Source: Lachnospiraceae bacterium
GTDB taxonomy: Bacteria; Bacillota; Clostridia; Lachnospirales; Lachnospiraceae
Direction of reading: 5' to 3'
DNA: 64,000 nucleotides
NCBI GenBank assembly: GCA_017618195.1
Contig: JAFZUW010000026.1
Coordinates: 1-64,000, forward strand
Below, one piece after another: positions 26,295 to 34,642 of this stretch. Position 1 is the first letter of the stretch, and each line of letters opens with the position of its first letter. A program made the position numbers and the translations under genes. Under the pieces are notes generated by a model. It worked only from the letters and a program-made list of their open reading frames with translations. It was not told where the DNA came from and did not search any database.

Positions 26295-26807
26295 TCAGCT
26301 GAGACGCTCAATCAGGCAGATGGCTTCCACTTTCCATTCTCTGCATGCATAAAAGCCTTTCTCGGAGTAGAGAAGTGCTTCTCTTGCATATGCGCAAGCG
26401 GTTTCCTTATCGAGTTCCGCTTTGCCCGCGCATGCGAGCGTGCTCATTGTATAGATGGCGCATGCCTCATCGAAAACTTCGTTGGTCTCGTTGAGACAGG
26501 ATTTCACAAGACGTGCGGCTTCTTCGTACCGGCCGTTGCGGTATTTCTCCTTTGCAAGACGGATGCTCTCGTAGTCGGTCGGTACGACGGACATGCGCTC
26601 CGCATTCTGACCGGAACTTAACATCTGAATGGAGATATCCAGCTTCTTGGAAAGATATTCCAGTGTTTTGATCGAAGGAACGGCAACGCCGCTCTCAATC
26701 TGGCTTAACATGTTACGCGTAATGAAATTTCCCACGACCTCGCTCTGCGTCATCTTCTTGGCAAGGCGTGCGTCTTTGATGATCTTACCTAATTCCGCTC
26801 GATCCAT
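26295..26807 (-). CDS. XRE-family regulator with a TPR-like C-terminal region
   Basis: The protein has 170 residues. A helix-turn-helix occupies about 5-60 (MTQSEVVGNFITRNMLSQIE, then SGVAVPSIKTLEYLSKKLDI). About 100 residues of helical, TPR-like sequence follow (YRNGRYEEAARLVKSCLNET). It resembles short members of the Rgg/MutR or PlcR-like regulators. I chose ATG 26807, which has AAGGAGGAG directly upstream on its strand. It is the first gene of a two-gene minus-strand unit with the giant membrane protein, and so probably controls it. Confidence 0.85.
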   Translation of the reverse strand: MDRAELGKIIKDARLAKKMTQSEVVGNFITRNMLSQIESGVAVPSIKTLEYLSKKLDISIQMLSSGQNAERMSVVPTDYESIRLAKEKYRNGRYEEAARLVKSCLNETNEVFDEACAIYTMSTLACAGKAELDKETACAYAREALLYSEKGFYACREWKVEAICLIERLS

Positions 26808-26913
26808 AAAACTCCTCCTTATTCTTCTGCGTGAAAAACAAACAAAGCCTTCGGCCGGAACGGCCGGGCTGTAATTGTAAAATTTCTGTAAATTTTGTTT
26901 ACTTGTCATTGTT

Positions 26914-26942
26914 ATTGTATCGGATTATAAAGGAAAATGCAA
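26914..26942 (-). promoter_or_regulatory. Promoter of the minus-strand XRE/membrane-protein unit
   Basis: Read on the minus strand, TTGCAT (26942-26937) and TACAAT (26919-26914) are 17 bp apart. Confidence 0.5.
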
Positions 26943-27003
26943 GTGCTATTTACAAAAAACAAGGGTATTTAAACCATATTGACAAGTTTGACGGCTTGAA
27001 AGG

Positions 27004-27032
27004 TTGAATTATTCAGTCCGTTCGGGTATACT
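27004..27032 (+). promoter_or_regulatory. Promoter of the DUF885 lipoprotein unit
   Basis: TTGAAT (27004-27009) and TATACT (27027-27032) are 17 bp apart. Confidence 0.55.
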
Positions 27033-27254
27033 GTCCGTATCGGAGCGGATAGAGCGCATCAATGAGAGGATGGACTGTCCGGATGGAAAGGGTCTCAGGG
27101 GGAGACCGGAATGATCCGCGCAGACCGCGAAGCAGTACGAATCGGCTCCGAAGACGAGGAAAACCGGTATAAAGCCCCGAAAAGAGGGCTTTCGGCGGCA
27201 GCGCATCAGGCGGCGTGCCGCTGCGTCCCACGCCTGAACGGGAATACAGATAAA

Positions 27255-29144
27255 ATGAAGAAAATAAAGAAGAAAATCGCCGTGTTCCTCACGGCAGTCC
27301 TTTGCGTTATCGCTTTGGGCGCATGTAAATCATCCGTTAAGAATCCCGGATCGAAGCGGGAGAGAAACGAGGCTACGCCGACCGTAACCGCTGTGCCGAC
27401 TGCGGTACCGACCGATAATCCGACGCCGGAGCCGACGCCCGATGTAAAGCCGTGGGCAACTCCGAATTTCGGAAAGATCACGGATTATACGGACGAGCAG
27501 AAGAAGTTTAACAAGCTGCTTGACGATCTGCTCGTTGAACTGCTTGACGGAGCCGGAATCTCCATGCATTTCTATTTCGAGGAACCGGAGAAATACGGAC
27601 TCAGCAAGCAGCTGAATTTCGGCGAAGCGGATGAATCCTCGGACGGATACGAACAGTATGCCGAGATGTGCCGCACCTATCAGGCGCGCCTTGCCGAGAT
27701 CCGCTACGACGAGCTGACGCCCGGACAGAAGCTGAATTATGACCGTCTTAAACATGAATTCGAAGCCGGCCAGAAGTATGCGCAGCTGAACACCAGCGCG
27801 TATTGCGGCTATTTCAGCCTTAATAACAACATTATCAGCGGTCTGTCCACGAACCTTTCGGAGTATACCTTCTTAAAAGAGCAGGATATTTTAGACTACT
27901 TTACGACTCTCGAGGACCTTCCGTCATATCTTAACAAAGTTCTGGACGGAGCGAAGAAGGCTTATATCGATGACGGCTGCCTGATGACCGAGGAGATGAT
28001 CGACAATCTGCTCGAGAAGGTTGATGAGCTTCTTGTGACCGAGAATAACCCGCTGATCGAGTCATTTGCCCAGAACATCCGGGAGACCGGCATCAGCAAG
28101 GAAGGCCAGGATGCGTATGTTGCGCGGTATCAGGACGTCCTGAATACGATCGTCTTCCCGGCACTGAAGGATTTCGCCGCGGAAGCAGAGAAAATGAGAC
28201 CTTACGCGGATAAGGAACTGTTCGGAATGTGCAAGCTTGAGGGCGGCAAGGAATACTATGAATTCCTTGCGCAGGAAACGCTCGGTGTTTCGATGAACGG
28301 CTATCAGATGCTCGAATACATGCAGAAACGCTTTGATAAAGAGTATAACGAACTGGTGGATTTCGCCAATGACATAAGCAACATACGTGCCTTTGCGAAG
28401 TATCCGTACAAGGACTATAAGGTAACCGACGCAAAGGAAATGATCGATTCTCTGAAGGAATACATCAAGACCGATTACCCTGCGATCCCGGATACCGATT
28501 ATATCGTTTCGTCCCTCCCGAAGGCGATGCAGCAGCCGAACGTTTTGGCATATTTCCTGCCGCCGCAGTATGACGTGCAGCAGAGAAAGGTCATCCGCTA
28601 CAACCCGAGCAGCCTTACCGAGGACGGCGGCGCAAGCTTCTTCAACACGCTGGCTCACGAAGGCTATCCCGGGCACCTGTATCAGAATGAGTATTTTGCA
28701 AACTGCGAAGGCTATCATCCGATCAACTGCATTTTAAACTACCTCGGCTATATGGAAGGCTGGGCGGTTGCCGCAGGAGACAATGCGTACAGCTACATCA
28801 TTGACGATGAGAAGGTTGCCTATCTGGCAACAATCGATTACAACATCAACATGGAGATCCTGGCAATTGCTTCGATCGGCATCAATTACGCAGGATGGGA
28901 AGCAGCGGACGTGGAGCAGTTCTTTGCGCAATACGATATCGAGCTGCAGATGGATCTGGTTATGCAGGAGGTGACGTCCGAAGGTGTTATTTTCCTTCCG
29001 TATTCGTTCGGACGCTGCCTGATCCTTGATACGATGGAGAAACTGGAAGCAAAGGGCTACACCGAGATGGAAGCGAGAACCGCGATCCTGAACATCGGTC
29101 CGTGCACCTTTGACGTGCTTTGGAAGAATCTCGGAATTGAATAA
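27255..29144 (+). CDS. DUF885-family lipoprotein, putative metallopeptidase-like
   Basis: The protein has 629 residues. A basic N-terminus and hydrophobic stretch end in a lipobox (IALGAC, Cys about residue 23), then a Thr/Pro-rich linker (TPTVTAVPTAVPTDN) leads into a DUF885 domain. The domain keeps the signature LAHEGYPGHLYQ, with a histidine pair arranged like a metal site, and the downstream EGWAVAAGD. It should be anchored to the outer face of the membrane. Family members are thought to be zinc-dependent peptidases, but the substrate is unknown. I chose ATG 27255 because the signal peptide starts there, although the ribosome site is weak. The Y-family polymerase begins 3 bp after its stop. 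Confidence 0.85.
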   Translation: MKKIKKKIAVFLTAVLCVIALGACKSSVKNPGSKRERNEATPTVTAVPTAVPTDNPTPEPTPDVKPWATPNFGKITDYTDEQKKFNKLLDDLLVELLDGAGISMHFYFEEPEKYGLSKQLNFGEADESSDGYEQYAEMCRTYQARLAEIRYDELTPGQKLNYDRLKHEFEAGQKYAQLNTSAYCGYFSLNNNIISGLSTNLSEYTFLKEQDILDYFTTLEDLPSYLNKVLDGAKKAYIDDGCLMTEEMIDNLLEKVDELLVTENNPLIESFAQNIRETGISKEGQDAYVARYQDVLNTIVFPALKDFAAEAEKMRPYADKELFGMCKLEGGKEYYEFLAQETLGVSMNGYQMLEYMQKRFDKEYNELVDFANDISNIRAFAKYPYKDYKVTDAKEMIDSLKEYIKTDYPAIPDTDYIVSSLPKAMQQPNVLAYFLPPQYDVQQRKVIRYNPSSLTEDGGASFFNTLAHEGYPGHLYQNEYFANCEGYHPINCILNYLGYMEGWAVAAGDNAYSYIIDDEKVAYLATIDYNINMEILAIASIGINYAGWEAADVEQFFAQYDIELQMDLVMQEVTSEGVIFLPYSFGRCLILDTMEKLEAKGYTEMEARTAILNIGPCTFDVLWKNLGIE

Positions 29145-29147
29145 TTC

Positions 29148-30428
29148 ATGAAAGACGACACCGCCTATTTATGTATTGACCTGAAATCCTTTTACGCATC
29201 CGTGGAATGCGCGGAACGCAATCTGGATCCGATGACGACCAACCTTGTCGTTGCGGATCCGGAGCGCTCGGATAAGACAATCTGCCTTGCCGTTTCGCCG
29301 TCAATGAAGGCGCTCGGGGTGAAGAACCGCTGCCGTGTATTCGAGATTCCGAAGAATATCGATTACATCATGGCGGAGCCCCGCATGCAGAAATACATCG
29401 ATTACGCCGCGGAAATCTACGGGATTTACCTGCAGTATATCGCTCCCGAGGACATCCATGTCTATTCGATCGACGAATGCTTCATGGACGTGACGGGATA
29501 CCGGAAACGGTACGGCCTGACCGCGCGGCAGATGGCGGTAAAGTTCATGGAGGAAATCCGTGAAAAGCTCGGCATCCGGGCTACGTGCGGGATCGGGACC
29601 AATCTGTACCTGACGAAGATTGCGCTTGACATTACGGCCAAGCATTCGCCCGAATTCATCGGCGAACTGGACGAGGAAAGCTACCGGGCAACCTTGTGGA
29701 ACCACCGGCCGCTGACCGATTTCTGGCGGATTGGGAGAGGGATCGCGGGAAGGCTCGAGTCGCACGGAATCTATACGATGAAAGACATTGCGCATGCCGA
29801 TGAGGACATGCTTTACCGGCTGTTCGGAATCGACGCGGAGCTTCTGATCGACCACGCCTGGGGGCGCGAGAGCGCTACGATCAAGGACATTAAGGCGTTC
29901 CGCCCGAAGGTGAACGGGCTGAGCTCCGGACAGGTTCTGATGCGGGATTATTCCTTTTCGGAAGCAAGGATCGTTCTTAAGGAGATGGTGGAAGCCATGT
30001 GCCTTGAGATGGTCAAAAAGGAGCTGATGACGAGATCCGTTTCGTTCTTCGTCGGTTTCTCCAATGCGCTCGGGCTGCCGGCAGTCGGCGGAACGGCGTC
30101 GCTTCCCGAAGAAACAAGCAGCGATACCGAATGGATCAAAGCGGTTCTTGCGGTGTTCGACGAGATTGTGGACCGCGACATTCCGATAAGGCGTATGGGG
30201 CTTTCGTGCAACAACGTCGTGAAGGATACCGGAATGCGCCAGCTGAGCTTTTTCGACGAAGCCGAGGCCGATGCGGACCGCGAACGCGAGAAGACGCTGC
30301 AGAAGACGGTCCTTGAGATCAAGAAGAAATTCGGAGGCAACGCGGTTTTAAAGGGCCGGGACCTTTCCGAGGGGGCAACCGCGATCGAGCGGAATAACCA
30401 GATCGGAGGGCACAAGCGTGGCAAATAA
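29148..30428 (+). CDS. Y-family DNA polymerase (UvrX/UmuC-like)
   Basis: The protein has 426 residues. The palm active site is visible as DLKSFYASVEC near the N-terminus and YSIDECFMDVT (about residues 104-114), which supply the metal-binding acidic residues. A thumb domain and the little-finger domain follow. Together with the small protein downstream it matches the UvrX/YqjW type of Bacillota, rather than plain DinB. Such enzymes copy past DNA lesions at low fidelity. The ATG at 29148 is 3 bp after the lipoprotein stop, with a poor ribosome site, so translation may be coupled. No LexA-like box is obvious upstream of the shared promoter. Confidence 0.9.
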   Translation: MKDDTAYLCIDLKSFYASVECAERNLDPMTTNLVVADPERSDKTICLAVSPSMKALGVKNRCRVFEIPKNIDYIMAEPRMQKYIDYAAEIYGIYLQYIAPEDIHVYSIDECFMDVTGYRKRYGLTARQMAVKFMEEIREKLGIRATCGIGTNLYLTKIALDITAKHSPEFIGELDEESYRATLWNHRPLTDFWRIGRGIAGRLESHGIYTMKDIAHADEDMLYRLFGIDAELLIDHAWGRESATIKDIKAFRPKVNGLSSGQVLMRDYSFSEARIVLKEMVEAMCLEMVKKELMTRSVSFFVGFSNALGLPAVGGTASLPEETSSDTEWIKAVLAVFDEIVDRDIPIRRMGLSCNNVVKDTGMRQLSFFDEAEADADREREKTLQKTVLEIKKKFGGNAVLKGRDLSEGATAIERNNQIGGHKRGK

Positions 30429-30765
30429 ACCGAGACCGAAGATGAGTCCCGCGGAGCGTGCGAAGCAGTTTATGCCGTTCGACGCGGTAAAGGGGCTTCG
30501 CGAGGCGCTTGCGAGGAAGGAAGCCGAGCTTTTGTATACCGAGCGGCAGGAACTGTCGGAGGATGCCGCGGCAGCACTCAACGAGACGCTTGCCTCGCTC
30601 CGTCCGGGAGACCGCGTGGCGGTCACGTATTTCGAAAACCACCGCTATCAGACATATTCGGACCGTTTCCGGCGCATCCGTGCGAACGATCCGGCGATCG
30701 AACTTGAGGACCGGAACATCCTTCTTTCGGACGTTTTTACGGTCGTCCGGGAGGAAGAAGAGTGA
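30418..30765 (+). CDS. Small YolD-like protein paired with the Y-family polymerase
   Basis: The protein has 115 residues, beginning at GTG 30418 with CGGAGGG just upstream. It overlaps the polymerase gene by 11 bp. The N-terminal motif MSPAERAKQFMPFDAVKGL and the following helical part recall YolD-like partners of UvrX-type polymerases in Bacillota. It is likely to associate with or regulate the polymerase. The family call rests on the motif and the position, not on a profile search. It is closed by a strong terminator. Confidence 0.75.
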   Translation: MANKPRPKMSPAERAKQFMPFDAVKGLREALARKEAELLYTERQELSEDAAAALNETLASLRPGDRVAVTYFENHRYQTYSDRFRRIRANDPAIELEDRNILLSDVFTVVREEEE

Positions 30766-30781
30766 CATACCTGTAAGAATC

Positions 30782-30823
30782 CGTGTCATTTTCCGCGAGA
30801 AACGGAAAATGGCACGTTTTTTT
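30782..30823 (+). terminator. Rho-independent terminator after the YolD-like gene
   Basis: A 14-bp stem with one G-T pair (30782-30795 with 30803-30816) is followed by seven T residues. Confidence 0.95.
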
Positions 30824-30855
30824 GTGATTATTTTTGGAATTATTAACAAAAACAA

Positions 30856-30884
30856 TTGAAAGATTGTACGGAAATTGGTAAAAT
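30856..30884 (+). promoter_or_regulatory. Promoter of the EF-G2 gene
   Basis: TTGAAA (30856-30861) and TAAAAT (30879-30884) are 17 bp apart, just after the preceding terminator. Confidence 0.7.
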
Positions 30885-30923
30885 GTTACTGTGTTTCACA
30901 AATCCTATTGGAGGTTTACCGTT

Positions 30924-33014
30924 ATGCAGACCTATAAGTATGAAAAGATCCGTAACGTTGCCATTTTGGGACATGGCAGCTGCGGAAAGACGACCCTGTT
31001 GGAAGCGATGGCTTATACAACGGGCGTAACGAAGAGAATGGGACGCGTTGAGGAAGGCAACACCATCAGCGACTATGACAAGGAAGAGCAGAAGAGACTG
31101 TTTTCCATCAGTGCAACGGTTGTTCCGATTCTCTGGGAGGAGACGAAGATCAACTTTATCGATACCCCCGGTTATTTCGATTTCGTCGGGGAGGTGGAAG
31201 AGGCTGTAGCCGCTGCTGACGCGGCAATCATCGTTGTTTCCGCAAAAGCCGGCGTGGAAGTAGGAACGCAGAAGGCTTGGGAAATCTGCGAGCGCTTCAA
31301 GCTGCCCCGTATGTTCTTTGTAACCGATATGGATGATGACAATGCCAGCTACCGTAACGTTGTGGAAGACCTGAAAGAGCGCTACGGCAACCGTATTGCT
31401 CCGTTCCATACCCCGATCCGTGAGAATGAGAAATTCGTCGGCTTCGTAAACGTAGTAAAGAACGCAGGCCGCCGTTTCACGAATAATCTCGGCGAGTATG
31501 TTGACGGCGATATTCCGGAGTACTGCAAGGAATATTCCGAGAACTACCGCGCCGCTTTGATGGAGTCCATCGCGGAGTCCAGCGAAGAGCTGATGGAGAA
31601 GTATTTCGAAGGTGAAGAGTTCACGATGGTTGAGATCGAGAACGCGATCCGTACGAGCGTCGGTGCCGGCGACATGGTTCCGATCCTTTGCGGTTCCGGC
31701 GTACAGGCAAGAGGCACATTTGCCCTCCTGCAGGCCATCGACAAGTACTTCCCGTCACCGAACAAGGGCGTTGTTACCGGTATGAGCCAGAAGACCGGCA
31801 CGACCTTCTTCGCGGACTACGATGCAAACAAGGACTTCTCCGCACGCGTTTGGAAGACGATCGCCGATCCGTTCATCGGTAAGTTCTCCCTGATCAAGGT
31901 TTGCTCCGGCGTTCTGAAGAGCGATTCCGTGATCTACAACGCGAACAAGGAAACCGAAGAAAAACTGTCCCGTCTTTACGTGCTTCGCGGTAAGGAGCAG
32001 ATCGAAGTAAAGGAACTGTACGCAGGCGATATCGGTGCGATCGGTAAGCTTTCCGACACCCAGACCGGCGACACGCTTTCCACAAAAGCCAATCCGATCA
32101 TTTACGATCCGATCAAGTTCTCCGTACCTTACACCTATGTGCGTTACGAAGCAAAGAACAAGGGCGATGACGATAAGATTTCCCAGGCGCTTGCGCGTAT
32201 CATGGAAGAGGACAAGACCCTTGCCCTCGTAAACGATAAGGAGAACCGTCAGGCACTCCTTTACGGTATCGGCGACCAGCATCTTGAAGTAACGGTCAGC
32301 AAGATCCTGAACCGTTACAAGGCCGAAGTGATCACCAGCAAACCGAAGATCGCATACCGTGAAACCATCAAGAAGCAGGTTCAGGTTCAGGGACGCCATA
32401 AGAAGCAGTCCGGCGGCGCAGGCCAGTTCGGTGACGTTATTATGGTATTCGAGCCGTCCGGCGATCTTGACAAGCCTTACATCTTCGAAGAGAAGATCTT
32501 CGGCGGATCCGTTCCGAAGAACTTCTTCCCGGCAATTGAAAAAGGTATCCAGGAAAGCGTTCTTGCAGGCCCGCTTGCCGGTTATCCGGTAGTCGGCATC
32601 AAGGCTACGCTTGTTGACGGTTCCTATCATCCGGTAGACTCGAACGAAATGGCATTCAAGCTTGCCGCAAGAAAAGCGTTCAAGCTCGGTATCATGGACG
32701 CTATGCCGATCATTCTTGAGCCGATCGCAACCCTGAAGGTTGTCGTTCCGGACAAGTTCACCGGCGATATCATGGGCGATCTCAGTAAGCGCCGCGGCCG
32801 CGTACTCGGTATGAATCCGCTTGCAAACGGCAGGCAGGAGATCATTGCGGATATCCCGCAGTCCGAGCTGTTCGGCTATTCGACCGATCTGCGCTCCATG
32901 ACCGGAGGTATCGGCGATTATTCCTATGAATTCGCGAGATACGAGCCTGCTACGGCCGACGTTCAGGCGAAGGTAATCGAAGAGTCCGATAAGGTTAAGG
33001 ACGAAGACGAGTAA
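30924..33014 (+). CDS. fusA2: EF-G2-type translation elongation factor homologue with variant GTPase motifs
   Basis: The protein has 696 residues with the five-domain EF-G layout. It belongs to the EF-G2 subgroup, judged by GHGSCGKTT (G1, 16-24), GRVEEGNTISDY (about 40-51) and DTPGYFDF (G3, 80-87) in place of the canonical AHIDAGKTT and DTPGHVDF. The guanine-specificity motif NKxD is replaced by T134-D-M-D137. Canonical EF-G drives ribosome translocation; the role of EF-G2 is not settled. I chose ATG 30924, preceded by TTGGAGGT. It is a single-gene unit between a strong terminator and a weaker one. The altered G4 suggests weak or different nucleotide selectivity. Confidence 0.9.
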   Translation: MQTYKYEKIRNVAILGHGSCGKTTLLEAMAYTTGVTKRMGRVEEGNTISDYDKEEQKRLFSISATVVPILWEETKINFIDTPGYFDFVGEVEEAVAAADAAIIVVSAKAGVEVGTQKAWEICERFKLPRMFFVTDMDDDNASYRNVVEDLKERYGNRIAPFHTPIRENEKFVGFVNVVKNAGRRFTNNLGEYVDGDIPEYCKEYSENYRAALMESIAESSEELMEKYFEGEEFTMVEIENAIRTSVGAGDMVPILCGSGVQARGTFALLQAIDKYFPSPNKGVVTGMSQKTGTTFFADYDANKDFSARVWKTIADPFIGKFSLIKVCSGVLKSDSVIYNANKETEEKLSRLYVLRGKEQIEVKELYAGDIGAIGKLSDTQTGDTLSTKANPIIYDPIKFSVPYTYVRYEAKNKGDDDKISQALARIMEEDKTLALVNDKENRQALLYGIGDQHLEVTVSKILNRYKAEVITSKPKIAYRETIKKQVQVQGRHKKQSGGAGQFGDVIMVFEPSGDLDKPYIFEEKIFGGSVPKNFFPAIEKGIQESVLAGPLAGYPVVGIKATLVDGSYHPVDSNEMAFKLAARKAFKLGIMDAMPIILEPIATLKVVVPDKFTGDIMGDLSKRRGRVLGMNPLANGRQEIIADIPQSELFGYSTDLRSMTGGIGDYSYEFARYEPATADVQAKVIEESDKVKDEDE

Positions 33015-33021
33015 GATCTGC

Positions 33022-33057
33022 AAAGGGTGGCATGGCGGGATGCTGTGCCCCCTTTTT
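33022..33057 (+). terminator. Probable terminator after EF-G2
   Basis: AAAGGG and GGCA pair with TGCC and CCCTTT (33022-33032 with 33046-33055, one bulged base), followed by a T run to 33057. Confidence 0.6.
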
Positions 33058-33111
33058 CTAAAAAGAGATGAAATCTCTGCGGAAATCCGATCAAAGGAAC
33101 TGTAACAAAGT

Positions 33112-34131
33112 ATGTTTTCCAAGTTTTATCCTGCCGAGATGGCGGAATCCAGTTATGACATCGATTATGAGTCACTTTACCGGCAAGGCTACCGCGGACT
33201 GATCTATGATATCGACAACACCCTTGTGGAACACGGGAACGACGCCAACGAAGAGGTAATCGCCCTGTTCCGCAGGCTCAATAAGATCGGTTTCCGGATA
33301 TGCCTTCTCTCAAACAACAAAGCACCGCGCGTCCGCAGGTTTTACCGCGGCGTCTCCATTAAGGGCGTTAAGCTGCATTACATTTTCAATGCGCACAAGC
33401 CGCTTCGCAGAAACTATCGCCGGGCAATGCTCGTGATGGGTACAACGAAGAAGAACACCCTCTTTATCGGAGACCAGCTGTTTACGGACGTATACGGAGC
33501 AAACCGTGCCGGTATCCGGTCATTTCTGGTAAAGCCGATCAACAAGCGCGAAGAGATTCAGATCGTTCTGAAGCGTCCGCTTGAAAAGTTCATCCTGTTT
33601 TTCTACCGTAAGAACAGGCTTAAGAAGCTGAAGAACACCAACCTGGTGCTGATCGGATTCATGGGAAGCAATAAGGCGGAGATCGGACAGCGCGTCGCGA
33701 AGGATTTCGGATATGAATTTATCGATACGGACCGGCTGATCGAGGAGAAGATGGGAATGACCGTCCCGAAGATCGTCGAAACAAAGGGCGAAGAGTATTT
33801 CCGTGACCTCGAGTCGATCGTATTGAAGGAACTGGTTTTGAAAGGCAAGCAGAACGTGATCGCAACGGGCGGCGGAATGCCTGTCAGACCGAAGAACCAG
33901 AAGAAATTAAGAAGGCTCGGCTACGTGATATGCCTCGGAATCGCTCCGGAACATATCGAAGAGCGCGTAGCGGACGAACCGTATCGGGCGCTCCTTCCGA
34001 AGGACGGCAAGCAGCTCCAGCGTATGCTGTCGGAGCGGATGTTTGCATACCGTATGACCGCGCACCGCGTGATCATGACGGACGGATTGACCGAGGACGA
34101 GCTCGTCGGAGAAGTCGAGCGCTGTATTTAA
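33112..34131 (+). CDS. Fusion: YqeG-type HAD phosphatase plus shikimate kinase-like domain
   Basis: One uninterrupted frame of 339 residues encodes two domains. Residues 1-165 are a YqeG-like HAD-IIIA phosphatase: nucleophile Asp33 in DIDNTL, motif II Ser67 in LLSNN, Lys96 in AHKP and the GDQLFTD acidic motif (120-126). Residues 174-339 are shikimate kinase-like: FIDTDR (203-208), the substrate Arg in GEEYFRDLES, and TGGG (252-255) are present. The P-loop reads GFMGSNKAE (182-190), so the Gly before Lys188 and the Ser/Thr after it are lost. Phosphorylation of shikimate is therefore doubtful. aroQ, the dehydroquinase gene, follows 60 bp later, which supports a link to the shikimate pathway. 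The ATG at 33112 has a weak ribosome site (AAAGGAACTG further upstream). Confidence 0.85.
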   Translation: MFSKFYPAEMAESSYDIDYESLYRQGYRGLIYDIDNTLVEHGNDANEEVIALFRRLNKIGFRICLLSNNKAPRVRRFYRGVSIKGVKLHYIFNAHKPLRRNYRRAMLVMGTTKKNTLFIGDQLFTDVYGANRAGIRSFLVKPINKREEIQIVLKRPLEKFILFFYRKNRLKKLKNTNLVLIGFMGSNKAEIGQRVAKDFGYEFIDTDRLIEEKMGMTVPKIVETKGEEYFRDLESIVLKELVLKGKQNVIATGGGMPVRPKNQKKLRRLGYVICLGIAPEHIEERVADEPYRALLPKDGKQLQRMLSERMFAYRMTAHRVIMTDGLTEDELVGEVERCI

Positions 34132-34191
34132 GAAAAAGCTGCCGCCGCGAGCGGCTTAAGAGGATAATCGAAACGTAAAGGAGGTTGATTT

Positions 34192-34638
34192 ATGGGACGC
34201 AGAATACTGGTTGTAAACGGGCCGAATCTGAACTTTCTCGGCAAACGGAACCCGCTTATTTACGGGTACGACAGCTATGATGATCTGGTTGCCCTGATCG
34301 AAGAACAGGCGAAAAGCCGCGGAATTGATGTAGAGTGTTTTCAAAGCAATTACGAAGGAGCAATCATCGACCGGCTCCAGAAGGCCGCTGATGACGGGGT
34401 TGACGGCGTGATCATAAATCCCGGCGCATTGACGCATTACAGTTATGCAATCTATGATTGCCTTCTGGATATCCCCATGCCGAAGATCGAGGTGCATTTG
34501 ACCGATATTTACAACCGTGAGCAGTTCCGCCGCCAGTGCGTTACTTCTCCGGCATGTGATTCCGTGATCATGCGTCTCGGAATGGACGGTTATATTGCCG
34601 CCATGGAAAAACTGATTGAAATCTGGGGAGAAGAATAG
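34192..34638 (+). CDS. aroQ: 3-dehydroquinate dehydratase, type II
   Basis: The protein has 148 residues, the typical size. It has the type II hallmarks GPNLNFLGKRNPLIYG (with the catalytic Tyr region), QSNYEGAIIDRLQ, INPGALTHYSYAIYDCL and EVHLTDIYNREQFR. It converts 3-dehydroquinate to 3-dehydroshikimate as a dodecamer in the cytoplasm. The ATG at 34192 follows AGGAGG. It lies between the shikimate-kinase-like fusion and the M24 peptidase, whose gene starts 4 bp after it. Confidence 0.96.
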   Translation: MGRRILVVNGPNLNFLGKRNPLIYGYDSYDDLVALIEEQAKSRGIDVECFQSNYEGAIIDRLQKAADDGVDGVIINPGALTHYSYAIYDCLLDIPMPKIEVHLTDIYNREQFRRQCVTSPACDSVIMRLGMDGYIAAMEKLIEIWGEE

Positions 34639-34642
34639 TTTT

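Larger units (their letters stand above)
26808..27254. other. Divergent intergenic region and long leader before the DUF885 gene
   Basis: This gap holds the two divergent promoters listed separately. The inverted 8-mers ACTTGTCA (26901-26908) and TGACAAGT (26980-26987) flank the minus-strand promoter. A leader of about 220 nt precedes the lipoprotein start; it contains a 7-bp hairpin (27171-27177 with 27186-27192) without a T run. An ATG at 27111 opens in frame with the lipoprotein, but it would bury the signal peptide 48 residues inside, so I do not use it. Confidence 0.6.

Noticed and set aside
27171-27192. Hairpin in the leader of the lipoprotein gene as an attenuator
   Set aside because: Seven base pairs without a T run or alternative structure that I can see.
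27111-27254. In-frame N-terminal extension of the DUF885 lipoprotein
   Set aside because: It would place the signal peptide internally; secretion requires the start at 27255.
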